Positions 38,455 through 49,327 are shown, counted from the stretch's first letter. The stretch: 64,000 nt of DNA from Spongospora subterranea f. sp. subterranea (GCA_049724395.1 JAUGWO010000057.1:62001-126000), one strand, 5' to 3'. The notes: generated by a model not told the origin, from the letters alone. Numbers and translations: made by a program.

Positions 38455-40229
38455 TCATAGTGGCGCTATTTCTCGAACGGATGACCACTTCCAATGCAGT
38501 CCGACAACGCCGTCTGACCTGATAATCGATACTCTTCCCGGCCTCAATACCGGTGCACAATCATGTGATACGCCATCTGGCGTGTATGGATACTCACAGC
38601 CGGTCGGAGTCTTCGATGCCAGGTCATAATCATCATATTCCAACATCAGTTGCCAATCACCACCGTTAACGCCCTCAGTCGTGTCGCAATAAACGCGTAA
38701 ATTGACTGATTTTGAATCGGGATTGGTTCTGACAACAGACTTGATTCCCAAATAATTGTTGACGTAATCGAAACCCGCCATGGAAGAGATAGTCTGACTG
38801 TCATTAGAATATATTGGAACTGAATAAATCGGACTGCCGCCCTTATCATGCCGAAACTCTTTCCTAACGGATGCAACTGAAACTCTATATTTACACAAAG
38901 ACACCATACGTACTTCACATGAATTACTCCACCTATACGACACACGACGACGTCACTAATCCATAACTTCAACACAAAACGAAATAACAGCACATTCAAT
39001 AAATAAAACTTAACGCATATTTCACCATACTGTCACTAAATGTAATAGATAAATGGTACAAAGGTTTCTAAACAGCATCGTGTGTAAGTCAGCATCACTA
39101 ACTGGAAAATTTAACTCTGGCGTAATACCCATGCGCTTCGCATGGATTTGCATCCGATTCTGTTCAACAGCGGTCAGTGTTTTGGAAAACATTCTGTACG
39201 TCCATTTCCGGAATACCGTCGTGATTTGTTCGAGAGATGAGCGTGAACCCCGACTGTGGGCTACTCCATGCTACAGTACATCGACTGTTGTTAGCGTTAC
39301 TGGCAGTTAACGCTACACGTGGGGGGACGTTACATTGGACTCGGCCGTAACTCGTGAACTCGGTGTTGAGCCAGCCAGGGCCGGACGCAGAGGAATCGAT
39401 GTAGAGGCGAGGAGTGCCACCGTTGAAAACCATGTCGCCATTCCCGAATGTGGCAGTCCCTTTACCCTTCAGATATACCCTGTCGTCATAGGGATCCATC
39501 TACAGAAAGCGTCAAATGAGTGAGGCAGACGCGCCCGGGGCCAACGTGAACCTCCTTGGCCTTCGTCAGAATGCGATTGGCGGTCCATTCGCCAGTCCAG
39601 TCAAGTTCGGGGCTGATCGATGGGAATAGCTGCTGAATACCGAATTCGTCCAGTTGTATGAACTCGGTTTCTGACACGGCCGGTTGCGAGTCCGGTTGCG
39701 TCTCATCTACGGTCGACGTCGTCTCATCCGTCGGCATGGTGTCGTCAACTTGAACCAGATCATCTGTAGCAGTTTCATCCAACGGAAGGTTTTCGTTCGA
39801 CGTCGCTTCAAGTACTATGGAAATTTGATGATCACCGAGAGCTAACCGACGTTGATGGGTAATCGAATAAAAAAAAATCCAAGAATCAGCACAAAATCCA
39901 GAACACAGCGATCAACGTTGATCGATTTTTTTTCCAACATTCAATATTTTATGCCCAAAACCAAGTTAAAAACCTGTCTGCTGTGAAGTATCAGAGGAGG
40001 CGGTGCCATCCAGAGCGATGATCTCCGTCCTAATGGTGGAGGAATCACCCGACACTTTTACGTCCATGGAGACGGAGGCGTCAGGGGCCGAACTATCCAA
40101 AGCGACACGCACGCTGCGATCAGGGTCGGGCAACGCCAGGTCGGCGGCCATTGTGTTGCACGAGGGCATTGCTAGAACCATGATCGATAATGTGATCATG
40201 CTGTGGAGGCCATAACCCGGGATGGCCAT
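38455..40229 (-). CDS. Secreted carbohydrate-binding/polysaccharide-lyase-like protein
   Basis: The ATG at 40229 starts a signal peptide (MAIPGYGLHSMITLSIMVL, cleavage near NTMA). Exons 40229–39974, 39814–39552, 39499–39334 and one beginning 39270 join in phase across GT–AG introns; the last exon ends at 38455, but its 5' junction (near 38945) is not resolved. The N-terminal 140 residues are acidic and Thr/Ser-rich, probably a linker. The rest resembles a beta-sandwich family seen in secreted polysaccharide-active proteins: VYLKGKGTATFGNGDMVFNGG then PRLYI, TNHDG, VRKEFRHDKGG, LRVYCDTTEGVNGGDWQLML, and a C-terminal RSDGVVGLHWKWSSVREI. Assignment rests on remembered motif similarity (...RSDG...W.SVREI). 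Extracellular role inferred. It is co-oriented with, and upstream of, the aconitase gene. Confidence 0.65.
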
Positions 40230-40861
40230 ATAACCCCAATAATTGAGCGGCCATCTGCTCTCGATTCGTGATTCAACCCCTAGAGTGACTCATCTGGAGG
40301 GGTTTGCAATGGACAATATCTAAATGATGTCCTCAGAATTTTTTACCATCGCAGTAAGCTCGCCCCTATTCCAAAATAGATTTCTATCTTGGAATCTCAT
40401 TTCAAAGCACGTATCTCACAAATTGGTGGAAACAGTCGTCATGTCTGTTTCCGTATATCTAAATCACAAAAAATACTTTGCATTAATGTGTACGTCTAGC
40501 AAAGGTGTTCGCGAACAGATCTGGGGAGCAGTGTGGAAACAATGGTTATTCATAGACGGTAGTACAACAATGACCGCTGGAGATCATCTGAATTTTCAGA
40601 TCTCTTCTCGTCGTTTTGTGCCTTTGCGCAATAATTACGGTCTCCAACCGTTCATTTTCTTCTTCTCCTTTGTTTCATTATATCTATCATCAATTTCTAC
40701 ATCTCCATTCCTTCTATCTTCAATCTCCTCACTCTTTGATCGCTTCCATCTCTTCATCCTCATTTCAGCGTTTTTCAAATTCTTCATCTCTTTGTCTCTT
40801 CATAAATCACTACTCTCATTCTCCCTCACAATGTTCCGTTCAGCACTATCTCTTCGCTACT
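40230..40861. other. Pyrimidine-rich intergenic stretch
   Basis: Between the divergently oriented genes at 38455–40229 (minus) and 40862 onward (plus). The right half is very C/T-rich (TTCTTCTCC, CTCTTCATCCTC and similar), which creates long Ser/Phe/Leu-rich spurious frames. It probably contains both promoters and a plus-strand leader. Confidence 0.45.
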
Positions 40862-42972
40862 ATGGTTGTACGACGATCATCTTCCCCCTCTCCACGCGAC
40901 GAACCAGGTACTTCTCTCGAAAAGCCGAAAGTTCGTCTTCCTCTGTAGGGGACGAAATATCTGCAATTCTGTGACTTTTTGCTGGAATCGCAAGAACGGC
41001 GAGAAGTGCATTGTTCGAGGAGTCTCAGATGCAGTTACGACGTCGATTTTCATCCATCGACCAAATCCGATCCTCATTCTCTTCCTCCAAAGCCACTTCC
41101 TCATTCAGTCAGCCAATCTTTCAAGGCCTCAACTACTCTTGTTTTACAGCAGTCGACAGACAGTCAAATCTGGTGCTTCGTCGCTCAATCGTTGATTTGC
41201 CACCATTTGGCGAGTTTGTTACGTTAGAAGAAATTCACCCTACCTGTGTTCAACGCGACGACGAGTGTGGGAAACGGTAGTACTGTCCCGTTGTCTTACG
41301 GGTCGTCTTGCGATGCTCTGCCTGCTTCTGTCTCTGAGAGGCACGGCTCTGGAGCGAGCTTTGCAAACAGGCGAAACTTCGTATACCAGTCGCATTGGTC
41401 TGCTTGTTCGGTGTATTTTATTATTGCGTTCAACACTGTCGTGTTAAGTCTGAAGTACCCATATCTACAGTAATGCCATCGCTCGTCATCCGACCCATCA
41501 TTCGTCAAACCGGATTGTCTGTGGAATTACGTGCACCAATTGATTGAGTTGTCCCTGCGTCGCAGGAAGTTCTGTCCGACTATGTGGATCGGGTTCGTAA
41601 ATTTTGTCTTCGGTAAGTAGTCTACGAGACCTTTGTCGGTGCGATCGTTGTTAATTGCTCTTCCAGTACGACCAGCAGCTATTTTTGAAAGCAGTCGAAG
41701 CTGTTGCTCTTCATGGATCATTGGAGTCCGCGTTTGACATTGTGTATTGCCAAGGCTTCCAGGTTGTCCGAGATCCGATCGGATTTTTATCCCGCAAGGA
41801 CAGTCAAACTGCACGCTCTGTGCATTTTCGATCAGCGACTCCTTCTTCGCCACGTATTTCACCTGCACGCTCTTACTCATTCTGAACATGCGGTTTCCCC
41901 AAATGTGACTGATGGTAGAGTGATAACTGATTCGACTTTGAACTTCGGCAATATAAAGAATACAGGCACAGCAGATTTCTGCGAGACCTAATGAGGGAGT
42001 TGAAGATCTTGAAGACAGCGCATGAGAGCATATGATAGACACATCTGAGAAAAATGGGTGATTGTACCCAAATCCATCTTCTGCATTTGCCTCTCGCGCT
42101 TCGGCAACTCCTAAACCCTTTTCAGCCAGGCAAGTTTCGTCTGACAGTTGACGGCGAGTCAATGTGGCTACCAAGCCGTATCAGTGTCCTTCTAGATATC
42201 GAATCTATATTCTCTCTCGATGCCGACAACGGATATTGACAAAGACCATTAGATCCTTCGGCTTCTTCTACTCGTTCATTGCACGACTCGGTCAATGGGA
42301 CAGCAACATTTCGTACTGCTCCGCGAAGTGTTCTTTAAGGCGCGGTGTCCATCACAAACAAACCACTGTATTGTACTAAGCGTGCTCGGAGCCAATTGAT
42401 AAACAGAGAACCTGGAGTAAATCGACCGCGGTGGATGGCAGTGTAAAATCAGCTGTGAAATCCCATGATGCCTGCAATTCGGGCCGGATCGTGACGAACT
42501 CTTTTCGCAAAATACACTTCTCGCGAAACGCCGTTTCGGAGCGAAACAACTTTACCTTCAAAATCGCAAGAGGAAAATATATCTGCCATTTTACTGAAGC
42601 AATAGCATTTTTCTATCCATTATCTTCGACTGCCATCCACCGCGACCGATTTACTCCAGTTTCTCTGTTCATTAGTACACAACAGTGCGTTGGTCGAGCC
42701 GCTCCAAGCATTACTGCATTCATGTTCGTCACTTTCTTCATGACGTACAGTACCTCTCGAAAAGCTGCTGCCTTGGAACTGGATCGCTATCCCAAGGCGT
42801 CATGAACTGGTCAACATCGCCCGTTATTTTCGATGGCTTGTTCAAGACTTTCTATCTCACTAAAATCCCCACCGATGGCGATCCTTTTTATGATCAACCA
42901 GTGACAAATCAAGTCGGGTTAGAAGTGTGGTCCAAATCGCCTATCGTCCGAAGTCCAACGCGCTCACCTTAG
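40862..42972 (+). CDS. Unrecognised multi-exon gene (structure partly inferred)
   Basis: An ATG at 40862 begins MVVRRSSSPSPRDEPGTSLE. An in-phase GT–AG join (about 40946 to 40994) continues into a frame reading SQMQLRRRFSSIDQIRSSFS and IFQGLNYSCFTAVDRQSNLV. Further protein-like segments with splice signals follow in alternating frames: GTALERALQTGETSYTSRIG (41340), EVLSDYVDR joined to YDQQLFLKAVEAVALHGSLE (41560/41668), PGKFRLTVDGESMWLPSRIS (42122) and TSPVIFDGLFKTFYLTKIPT (42812). I recognise no domain. A MITE-like element lies inside at 42404–42672, so the last segment may be a different gene. Confidence 0.35.
42404..42672. mobile_element. MITE-like element, about 42-bp TIRs
   Basis: The ends are inverted copies: AACCTGGAGTAAATCGACCGCGGTGGATGGCAG (as two overlapping blocks) at 42410–42442 and its complement at 42630–42664, extending to CAGAGAA/TTCTCTG outward. 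The 270-bp interior has no transposase and contains a TCGCGAAACG patch. Size and structure fit a miniature inverted-repeat transposable element; no target duplication was identified. Confidence 0.6.
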
Positions 42973-43295
42973 GCAGCCTTACTTCGCCCTCGGACTCCGT
43001 TGGGTCGTCGATAGCGCCAAGATGGCAACAGGTCAGGGCTTTCAGCCGACGCTCTATGCAAAACAGGACAAACTTTCAGAGGTTTTAGGAGAGGCTCTAA
43101 AGAACTCTCAATGCCCTCAAAACTGAGCGATTTTATTTGCCAGGTATCACATGTCGAGTCATTGTGATTATCCAGGACATCATTAATTTCAAAATCTGTT
43201 GTAGAGTCTGAGTGTAGAACAGTTGACGGTATTATGACAAATAAAATAACTGCAGTGATAATGCCAAACCGTCTTCTCCACAGAACTTTCAGCAT
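42969..43295 (-). CDS. Possible type II membrane protein N-terminal exon
   Basis: The frame begins MLKVLWRRRFGIITAVILFV, a basic cytosolic tail followed by one hydrophobic segment of about 17 residues, the layout of a signal-anchored (often Golgi) protein. The remainder (TTDFEINDVLDNHNDSTCDT...) is luminal-like and has no known domain. No downstream exons could be joined on the minus strand, and the frame could also be chance. It is convergent with the 40862–42972 gene. Confidence 0.3.
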   Translation of the reverse strand: MLKVLWRRRFGIITAVILFVIIPSTVLHSDSTTDFEINDVLDNHNDSTCDTWQIKSLSFEGIESSLEPLLKPLKVCPVLHRASAESPDLLPSWRYRRPNGVRGRSKAA

Positions 43296-43598
43296 ATGTT
43301 CAACCTGTGTCTTTTGTCTTCTCCACTTGTTTGTGCCATTGTTGCCGGGTTTGAGCGTCCATCAATGCAACAAGAATAGCCTGACCTCCAGTCAATTTCT
43401 CAGGTGTTTCCAACAGCAGCAGGAGACGAATCCCACGATGGACACTCGAATGACGACTCCGTACTGAACCAACGGCTGAACACAGCCAATCACATCGTCT
43501 TCAGTTCAGGCGCCGGTAAAGGTTTCCGATTCGACCCGGCTAGGCAAGCAAAAAACCGCTTTTTGCTCCGCTCTATGGTGTCGCGTGTTTATTTCCCT

Positions 43599-44538
43599 TT
43601 ATGATCCGTTTCTTGGCCGTTTTGTTCGCCTTTCTGGTTTCGTCTGCACTCGTAACGGATTCCTGGTTGGCAGAACCGCCTCATCAGCCGGTGCTCGGCT
43701 GAAATTATTGAGACTGGTTACAAATTCATCAAGGTTAATCAACGTCGCTTTGACCATGTTGAACAAGGACAAATCGGAACTACATTGCATGAAAAGATCC
43801 TTCGCAATCGCAGCGAGCTCAGAGATCCTTTGATATTCGACAGTTTGGGTGTGATCTTCTATTTGCGCATCCTGGACATCTCTGGTCGTCGTCCAGGTGA
43901 CCTCAGTCTCGTTGAGGACGCCGCCCGCATTGACGTCCGGGAGATCTTCACCATCATCGGCGGGAATAAACCTGTTTTCAGGTGATAGCTCGATCTGCTC
44001 TTCGGTGAAAAGCTGATGATTGTGCTCGTTGTCCACTTTATAAACCTCGTACTTTGTTTCACCAATTCGCCTTAGACGAACTGAGAATGTGCAATTACAT
44101 TTTGACGACGAAGATTTTCTTCGAAACTTGACGGGAACTTTGGATTTCTTCCTATAATTCCCATACCTAAAACAGAAAAAAACAACGTATTGTGCTGGAT
44201 TTCTTGATTGGACATCCAGCAAACGCTTGTATGACGTTTTTGGCCACATTGAGATTCTCAAAAACTGTTCCAACGGAAAGATCGCCAGGACGCCATTTTT
44301 GGGCACCAGAATCGTTGTCTTCGCCAAGCCTGGGCTTTTCACCCGATAGGCAAGAATCAGGCTCGGAAATGGCGTTGTTTTGCTCGATGAGATCACGAGA
44401 ACAATTGAGCGCAGGTTGATCTTCGGTCTCCGCCGACGAACCTCCCTCGCGACATTGAGCCGATGCAGAATTAATGATTGCCGACGAGGGCCTCGGTTTC
44501 GTGGCCGTCTGGAACAGCCGCGAGAGTCGGGTCAACAT
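43599..44538 (-). CDS. FAR1/WRKY-GCM1-type zinc-finger DNA-binding protein, one apparent frameshift
   Basis: From an ATG at 44538 (MLTRLSRLFQTATKPRPSSA) the protein has an acidic Ser-rich leader, then a FAR1-like DNA-binding domain: LSVGTVFENLNVAKNVIQAF, AGCPIKKSSTIR, CFRYGNYRKK, KCNCTFSVRLRR and EHNH supplying the Cys/His ligands. A C-terminal helical region follows (ELAAIAKDLFMQCSSDLSLF, NMVKATLINLDEFV). The domain is split between two frames at a run of seven T (minus strand, about 44178–44184). Six T would restore the reading, so this is a 1-base indel or a sequencing error rather than an intron. The FAR1 domain occurs both in host regulators and in MULE transposases; no transposase core is present. 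The minisatellite at 44624 lies directly upstream. Confidence 0.65.
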
Positions 44539-44623
44539 CACCCTGTAGATAACAATGACATTTATAATGACAATGTCGTACGAATAGTGCAGTACTCGCA
44601 TTCACATGGTACATCCAACGTCT

Positions 44624-45736
44624 GCGCACTTATTTCTACGACAGGTAGTCGTACGCGCACTTATTTCTACGACAGGTAGTCGTACGCGCACTTATTTCTA
44701 CGACAGGTAGTCGTACGTGAGCTTATTTCTACGACAGGTGACCGTACGTGAACTTATTTCTACGACAGGTAGTCGTACGCTCACTTATTTCTACGACAGG
44801 TAGTCGTACGCGCACTTATTTCTACGACAGGTAGTCGTACGTGAGCTTATTTCTACGACAGGTGACCGTACGCGCACTTATTTCTACGACAGGTAGTCGT
44901 ACGCGCACTTATTTCTACGACAGGTAGTCGTACGTGAGCTTATTTCTACGACAGGTAGTCGTACGTGAACTTATTTCTACGACAGGTAGTCGTACGTGAG
45001 CTTATTTCTACGACAGGTAGTCGAACGTGAACTTATTTCTACGACAGGTAGTCGTACGTGAGCTTATTTCTACGACAGGTAGTCGTACGTGAACTTATTT
45101 CTACGACAGGTAGTCGTACGTGAGCTTATTTCTACGACAGGTAGTCGTACGTGAACTTATTTCTACGACAGGTAGTCGTACGCGCACTTATTTCTACGAC
45201 AGGTAGTCGTACGCGCACTTATTTCTACGACAGGTAGTCGTACGCGCACTTATTTCTACGACAGGTAGTCGTACGTGAGCTTATTTCTACGACAGGTAGT
45301 CGTACGCGTACACTTATTTCTACGACAGGTAGTCGTACGTGAGCTTATTTCTACGACAGGTAGTCGTACCGTACGACAGGTACGTCGTAACTTATTTCTA
45401 CGACAGGTAGTCGTACGCGCACTTATTTCTACGACAGGTAGTCGTACGTGCAGCTTATTTCTACGACAGGTAGTCGTACGCGCACTTATTTCTACGACAG
45501 GTAGTCGTACGTGCACTTATTTCTACGACAGGTAGTCGTACGAGCTTACAGGTAGTCGTACGCGCACTTATTTCTACGACAGGTAGTCGTACGCGCACTT
45601 ATTTCTACGACAGGTAGTCGTACGTGAGCTTATTTCTACGACAGGTAGTCGTACGCGCACTTATTTCTACGACAGGTAGTCGTACGCGCACTTATTTCTA
45701 CGACAGGTAGTCGTACGTGAACTTATTTCTACGACG
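44624..45736 (+). repeat. 31-bp minisatellite, about 36 units, hairpin-forming
   Basis: The unit is ACTTATTTCTACGACAGGTA followed by GTCGTACGCGC. Each unit contains TACGAC–AGGTA–GTCGTA, a 6-bp stem with a 5-nt loop, and a CGTACG palindrome at the join. Linkers are of three kinds (CGCGC, CGTGAG, CGTGAA). From about 44930 to 45170 the GAG and GAA linkers alternate strictly, giving a 62-bp higher-order unit. A few units read GTGACCGTACG, and one junction near 45370 is rearranged. The period is not a multiple of three, so it is unlikely to be coding. It lies between the FAR1-type gene start and an open frame at 45747. Confidence 0.95.
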
Positions 45737-45746
45737 TGAATGCTTT

Positions 45747-46052
45747 ATGCAAATCGGGTCGTTTCCGAATTATGTTCCGCCCAAGTTCAGTAAATCAATT
45801 TCTACGGATGATGCCTGGCATTTTGTTAACACGATGAATTTTGAACGATTATCGGATGATGGTCTGTTGAAGATTTCGAGCATTTATGGTCGTCTCTTTC
45901 ATCACCAAATTTTGATGTGTTCGATCCTACATGCCCGTCGTCCTTTCCAACATTCCTTGCGCTCACGCACCACCTGTTTAGCGCCATGGTTGAAACACAC
46001 CCAAATGGAAATTATGGTCAAAGTATCAAGATATTGTGAGATTACATCTTAA
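45747..46052 (+). CDS. Unrecognised ORF after the minisatellite
   Basis: The frame runs into the minisatellite, but the Met at 45747 (MQIGSFPNYVPPKFSKSIST) is the first outside it and gives 101 residues with ordinary composition (DDAWHFVNTMNFERLSDDGL, KISSIYGRLFHHQILMCSIL). No domain is recognised. Protein-like sequence continues to about 46330 in other frames, so it may be the first exon of a broken or spliced gene. Confidence 0.35.
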   Translation: MQIGSFPNYVPPKFSKSISTDDAWHFVNTMNFERLSDDGLLKISSIYGRLFHHQILMCSILHARRPFQHSLRSRTTCLAPWLKHTQMEIMVKVSRYCEITS

Positions 46053-46552
46053 TAACATTGAACCTGTCGGTTGTTGCTGGCCAACCTCCTTTGCACGATT
46101 TCATCAATATTTTCCCAGAGTCTGTCAACAAAACTGCACTGGTGTTTATGCAGGTTTTTGAAAACAACATGTTCTACGTCAATGGGTTTTGCGTGGTACT
46201 GCCCTAGTCGGTGGATGGCCAAAACATGCTGGTCATGATTTTACCCCCTGAGGGTATTCTCTTTCCCTGTCTCGCTTCACGAACCCAACCAGATTAAATT
46301 TCCTTATCCGATTAAAAACGCCACATTTTCACTGGCGTCAGTTGGTCAAAGCACAGCAGCGTCGCGCGTTATATGATGCGTCAAACAATATTCAATAGAA
46401 CAGACCGCGACAAGTTCCTTTGTCGTTCTTCGTCGCAAGCAACGCTGTTGTGTGCAGTTCGGAAATTTCCGGTTTTATCTCGGACAGTCGGACTTGACGG
46501 CCGTAAGTGGATTACATGGCGCTACACACTTCTCTGGGTTGCCTGTTGGTCG

Positions 46553-47782
46553 ATGGCGACGGCCGAGGCCATCAATGGGGCGTGTCGGGCGCTGCGGTCG
46601 TTGACCGCGGCGGGTGTTGACCAGGCGACCGTGCTGGGCGACCTGTCGGCGGCCATCGCAACCCTGGAACAGGCCGCCATGACCAAGCCGCTTCTCCAGC
46701 AGACGAATGCGGGGACCATTGTCAATTCCGCCATTAGGCGAATACAGCCGAAATCACTGCGAAGTCGGGTCAAGAAATTGATTACAGTCTGGAAATCGAT
46801 TGTCAGCGGAAGTCAAGGTTCTAATTTGAGAAAAATCATTTCACTTTTCTTGTTTTGAGGCTGTATCTGAGCTGTTTGGTCACAGCGTATCAAAGAATCC
46901 TTTATTTTGCGATGCTTTTGTCCTTGAAAGCATTTCTGACCATCTGTTGGATTTCATTGACAGTTTTCCATAAACCTCGTCAAAGGCGTTCGGTCCCCGA
47001 TGGCGCTGTCGTGCCCGTCGTGCCGGTGAAGGGGCACGTACCGCCTTTGCAGACCCTGTGTCTGAACCAGATCCGGGTGCAAATCGGTCGTGTTGCCGCC
47101 CTAAACGAGGTGTTCCCGACGTCGTTACTGCTGGCCATGGTCGAGAACGCCAAGGCCCAGGACCTCGCCCGAATCGAACGCCACAATCCCGACGTGGCCA
47201 ACGACCTGAGCCCGTGCTGGGAGAAAGTCGTCCGCCTTGACCTTCCTGAGCAATATCGCTCAATTCAGAACCCAAATGTCAGATTGAATTCCGTTTAAAC
47301 TAATTTTCAAGTTCTAGTTGTTGTTCTTGTTGTGATAGTTCTTTGGCTTCCAAAAGGTTGATATCAAGAAAGTGTGGTAATTCATATGTTTATCCTGATA
47401 ATCCCTGTCATTTCCGAAATTCACAGTTTCAAACTGTATGGCTGAACTGACCTCGAATTTGCAGTCTCTTCCTCCCGATTTCTGGCGGAAATTCTACGAA
47501 AACACGTTGAGTGATCGGCAGAAGAAGACGGAGGAATACGCCGATACGCTTTCCAGTCGCAAACAGAAGCTGGAGCAGGACAAGATCGGGTCCTCCATTA
47601 AGAAGCTGTCGTTCTCGGCAGGTATTGTGAAGAAGGCCATGAAACGGTCGCGCGACCTAAGCTGCAGCAGCGCCACGCCCGTTCTGAAGGATCGCCGGCC
47701 GAAACCAGGCAATGGCAAGTTGGCCAAACTCCTGGCGCCGGCCAAGGCGCGCCTGAAAATGGAGACCAAACTCCATAAATGA
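46553..47782 (+). CDS. ELOA: Elongin A, three exons
   Basis: Exons 46553–46817, 46964–47292 and 47465–47782 join in phase across GT–AG introns (146 and 172 bp) to give 303 residues. Residues 1–85 resemble the TFIIS N-terminal (LW) helical domain (INGACRALRSLTAAGVDQAT, IRRIQPKSLRSRVKKLITVW). Exon 2 opens the Elongin A domain with PLQTLCLNQI, an exact fit to the Elongin BC-box pattern (Leu, Cys and hydrophobic at the expected spacing), followed by LARIERHNP. Exon 3 starts SLPPDFWRKFYENTL, equivalent to the SWRELY segment, then a Lys-rich tail. Elongin A pairs with Elongin B/C to stimulate Pol II elongation and serve as a Cullin ligase adaptor. It is shorter than animal forms. The second donor choice (47292) is the least certain. 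Confidence 0.85.
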
Positions 47783-48273
47783 AAATTCAAAGAAAACAAG
47801 GCCGCGTTTTATCTGACAAACATCGGATCTGGTTCCTTTCACTAAATTATTGTCATCATAGTACAGTGATTCTTCAAATTTTGTTTTATACTTTCGTTTT
47901 CATCTCTTCTAGTATCTCCCAATCCACTTGTGATTATTCAAATCCAGAAGTCTGGTTGATGTTCGGGCAAAACGAGGGGATTTGAGCAAACGTGGGCGAC
48001 GTCGGCCACAGCGAACAAGAAATACACCATATCTGGACGCCATAACTGCAGTGCCACCACATTTTAGACATCCCGCTTTGGAAACCTGGACAGATTTGAC
48101 TGTCAGGGAACGGAATGGCCCCAACCTCTCGAGCAAAGCGGCCATTTGTCGCAGTAAAACAACGTAGTTTATTGTTTGGCTCTGATCGCAGTCAGAAAAT
48201 TTTTAGCGAAAACCTAATTTAGCGTTCATGGCACGACGAGCGCCAGGCGAATCATTGCAAGCGCGGATGACTT
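47783..48273. other. Intergenic, possible short minus-strand ORF
   Basis: A 78-codon minus frame (47909–48145) starts MAALLERLGPFRSLTVKSVQ and is basic with a Cys pair (CLKC), but is unsupported by a domain. Otherwise this is the interval between convergent genes (Elongin A plus, GST minus). Confidence 0.3.
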
Positions 48274-48961
48274 TCACGAATGATGTTTGGACTGCCATTC
48301 GACAACTTTGGGATGGCCGCCAACCGTATCACAAACGCGCGATAGGTTTACGAAACAGTCGGTGCAGTTTTTCCCAAAGCCGGTCAGGGTACCTGGACAA
48401 ACGCAACAGAATCAATTACACATCTGTTGGGGAAGCGTTCGATGAACCTGATCTGAACCACGTCACCATGTTGAACGCCAATAGATCTGCGATCGACAGC
48501 GACTCCCCAAAACAAAACTTCGGATTGGTCTGGCCGATCTGCTTGTCTATCCCCGACATCAGCGGCATGAACGTGCTCTTCTTGAATTCTTCGGCGAACG
48601 CCATCTTCTTCTGATGGTCGTGCTCGTGGAAAAACGGCCCCATCGCATTCATGATGTCGTCGAACGCGTCGCACACCATCTCGATCGGGAGCGCCTTGAT
48701 CGGTTCCATCGGGTGCATTCCGGTGATGCGTCCGACGTAGCGAAGAAGCGACCCCGATTGTGCATATTGTTTTCCGTTGACGGTCATGGTTGGCGCCTGT
48801 CCAAACGGAGTCGTCGGTTTGACCTTAGGCCAATCTTCGTGCTTGAAACGTTCGTCGTTGAACGGGACGTCATTGATGAACAGCACCAGGCGGATCGATT
48901 CGGCGCGTCCCGTGACGTCGAAATAGCTCAGTTTAATATCGGGCAATGTTGGCGGCACCAT
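48274..48961 (-). CDS. Glutathione S-transferase, sigma-like, copy 1
   Basis: Exons 48961–48448 and 48392–48274 (55-bp GT–AG intron) give 210 residues. The thioredoxin-fold half has IKLSYFDVTGRAESIRLVLF, with the catalytic Tyr in SYF, then GQAPTMTVNGKQYAQSGSLL supplying the cis-Pro and Gln-Ser that bind glutathione. The C-terminal helical domain has SLSIADLLAFNM. Exon 2 ends NCTDCFVNLSRVC... HPKVVEWQSKHHS. The ATG at 48961 (MVPPTLPDIKLSYF) aligns with the other copies; an upstream in-frame ATG exists but has no homologous sequence. It probably conjugates glutathione to electrophiles or acts as a prostaglandin-type isomerase; the cytosolic location is inferred. It is transcribed opposite to the other three copies. 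Confidence 0.9.
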
Positions 48962-49063
48962 CTCGTTCCGTTCGCAATCAAAATCAATGAATAAAATATT
49001 TCCAGGAAGTCGCCGTAAATGATGTGCGATGGAAAACGGCCCCAATTCCTTGGGATTTGTCAC

Positions 49064-49327
49064 CCCACGTCTGACCGGACAAAACCGGCTCTTTTTTAGG
49101 CGCTAATTTCCCCAATTTGTTCATTCATGGGGTTTGGTGGTGCTGGACCCGTCTTGGATTGATTGGTAGATTTGCCAGCGGTGGCAATGAACTATGTTGA
49201 CTTAGCGTTGCGAATGAGCGTGGTACATTGATGGCGGAACAGGAATCACAAATGATTTGTTGAACGGACCGAATTTATGAAAATTGATTATGGTTCCTGA
49301 GTTCAAGGCGCGTCGGGTTGCTACTAA
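49064..49327. other. Intergenic
   Basis: Upstream region of the minus-strand GST; presumably holds its promoter. No motif stands out. Confidence 0.4.

Noticed and set aside
41527-42174. Long minus-strand frame of 215 codons
   Set aside because: Plus-strand segments in the same interval look more protein-like and have splice signals; the minus frame shows no domain.
45256-45535. Open frames on both strands inside the minisatellite (Arg/Thr/Tyr-rich repeats)
   Set aside because: They arise from the repeat itself; the 31-bp period shifts frame each unit and no conserved protein is encoded.
44624-45736. CRISPR-like array
   Set aside because: Units are contiguous 31-bp tandem repeats without unique spacers, in a eukaryotic context; this is a minisatellite.
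46373-46552. Longer Elongin A N-terminus from the upstream ATG
   Set aside because: The extra 60 residues are unrelated to the TFIIS N-domain; the Met at 46553 starts right at the domain.
48228-48614. Plus-strand frame opposite GST copy 1
   Set aside because: It is the shadow of the minus-strand GST exons, which have clear motifs.
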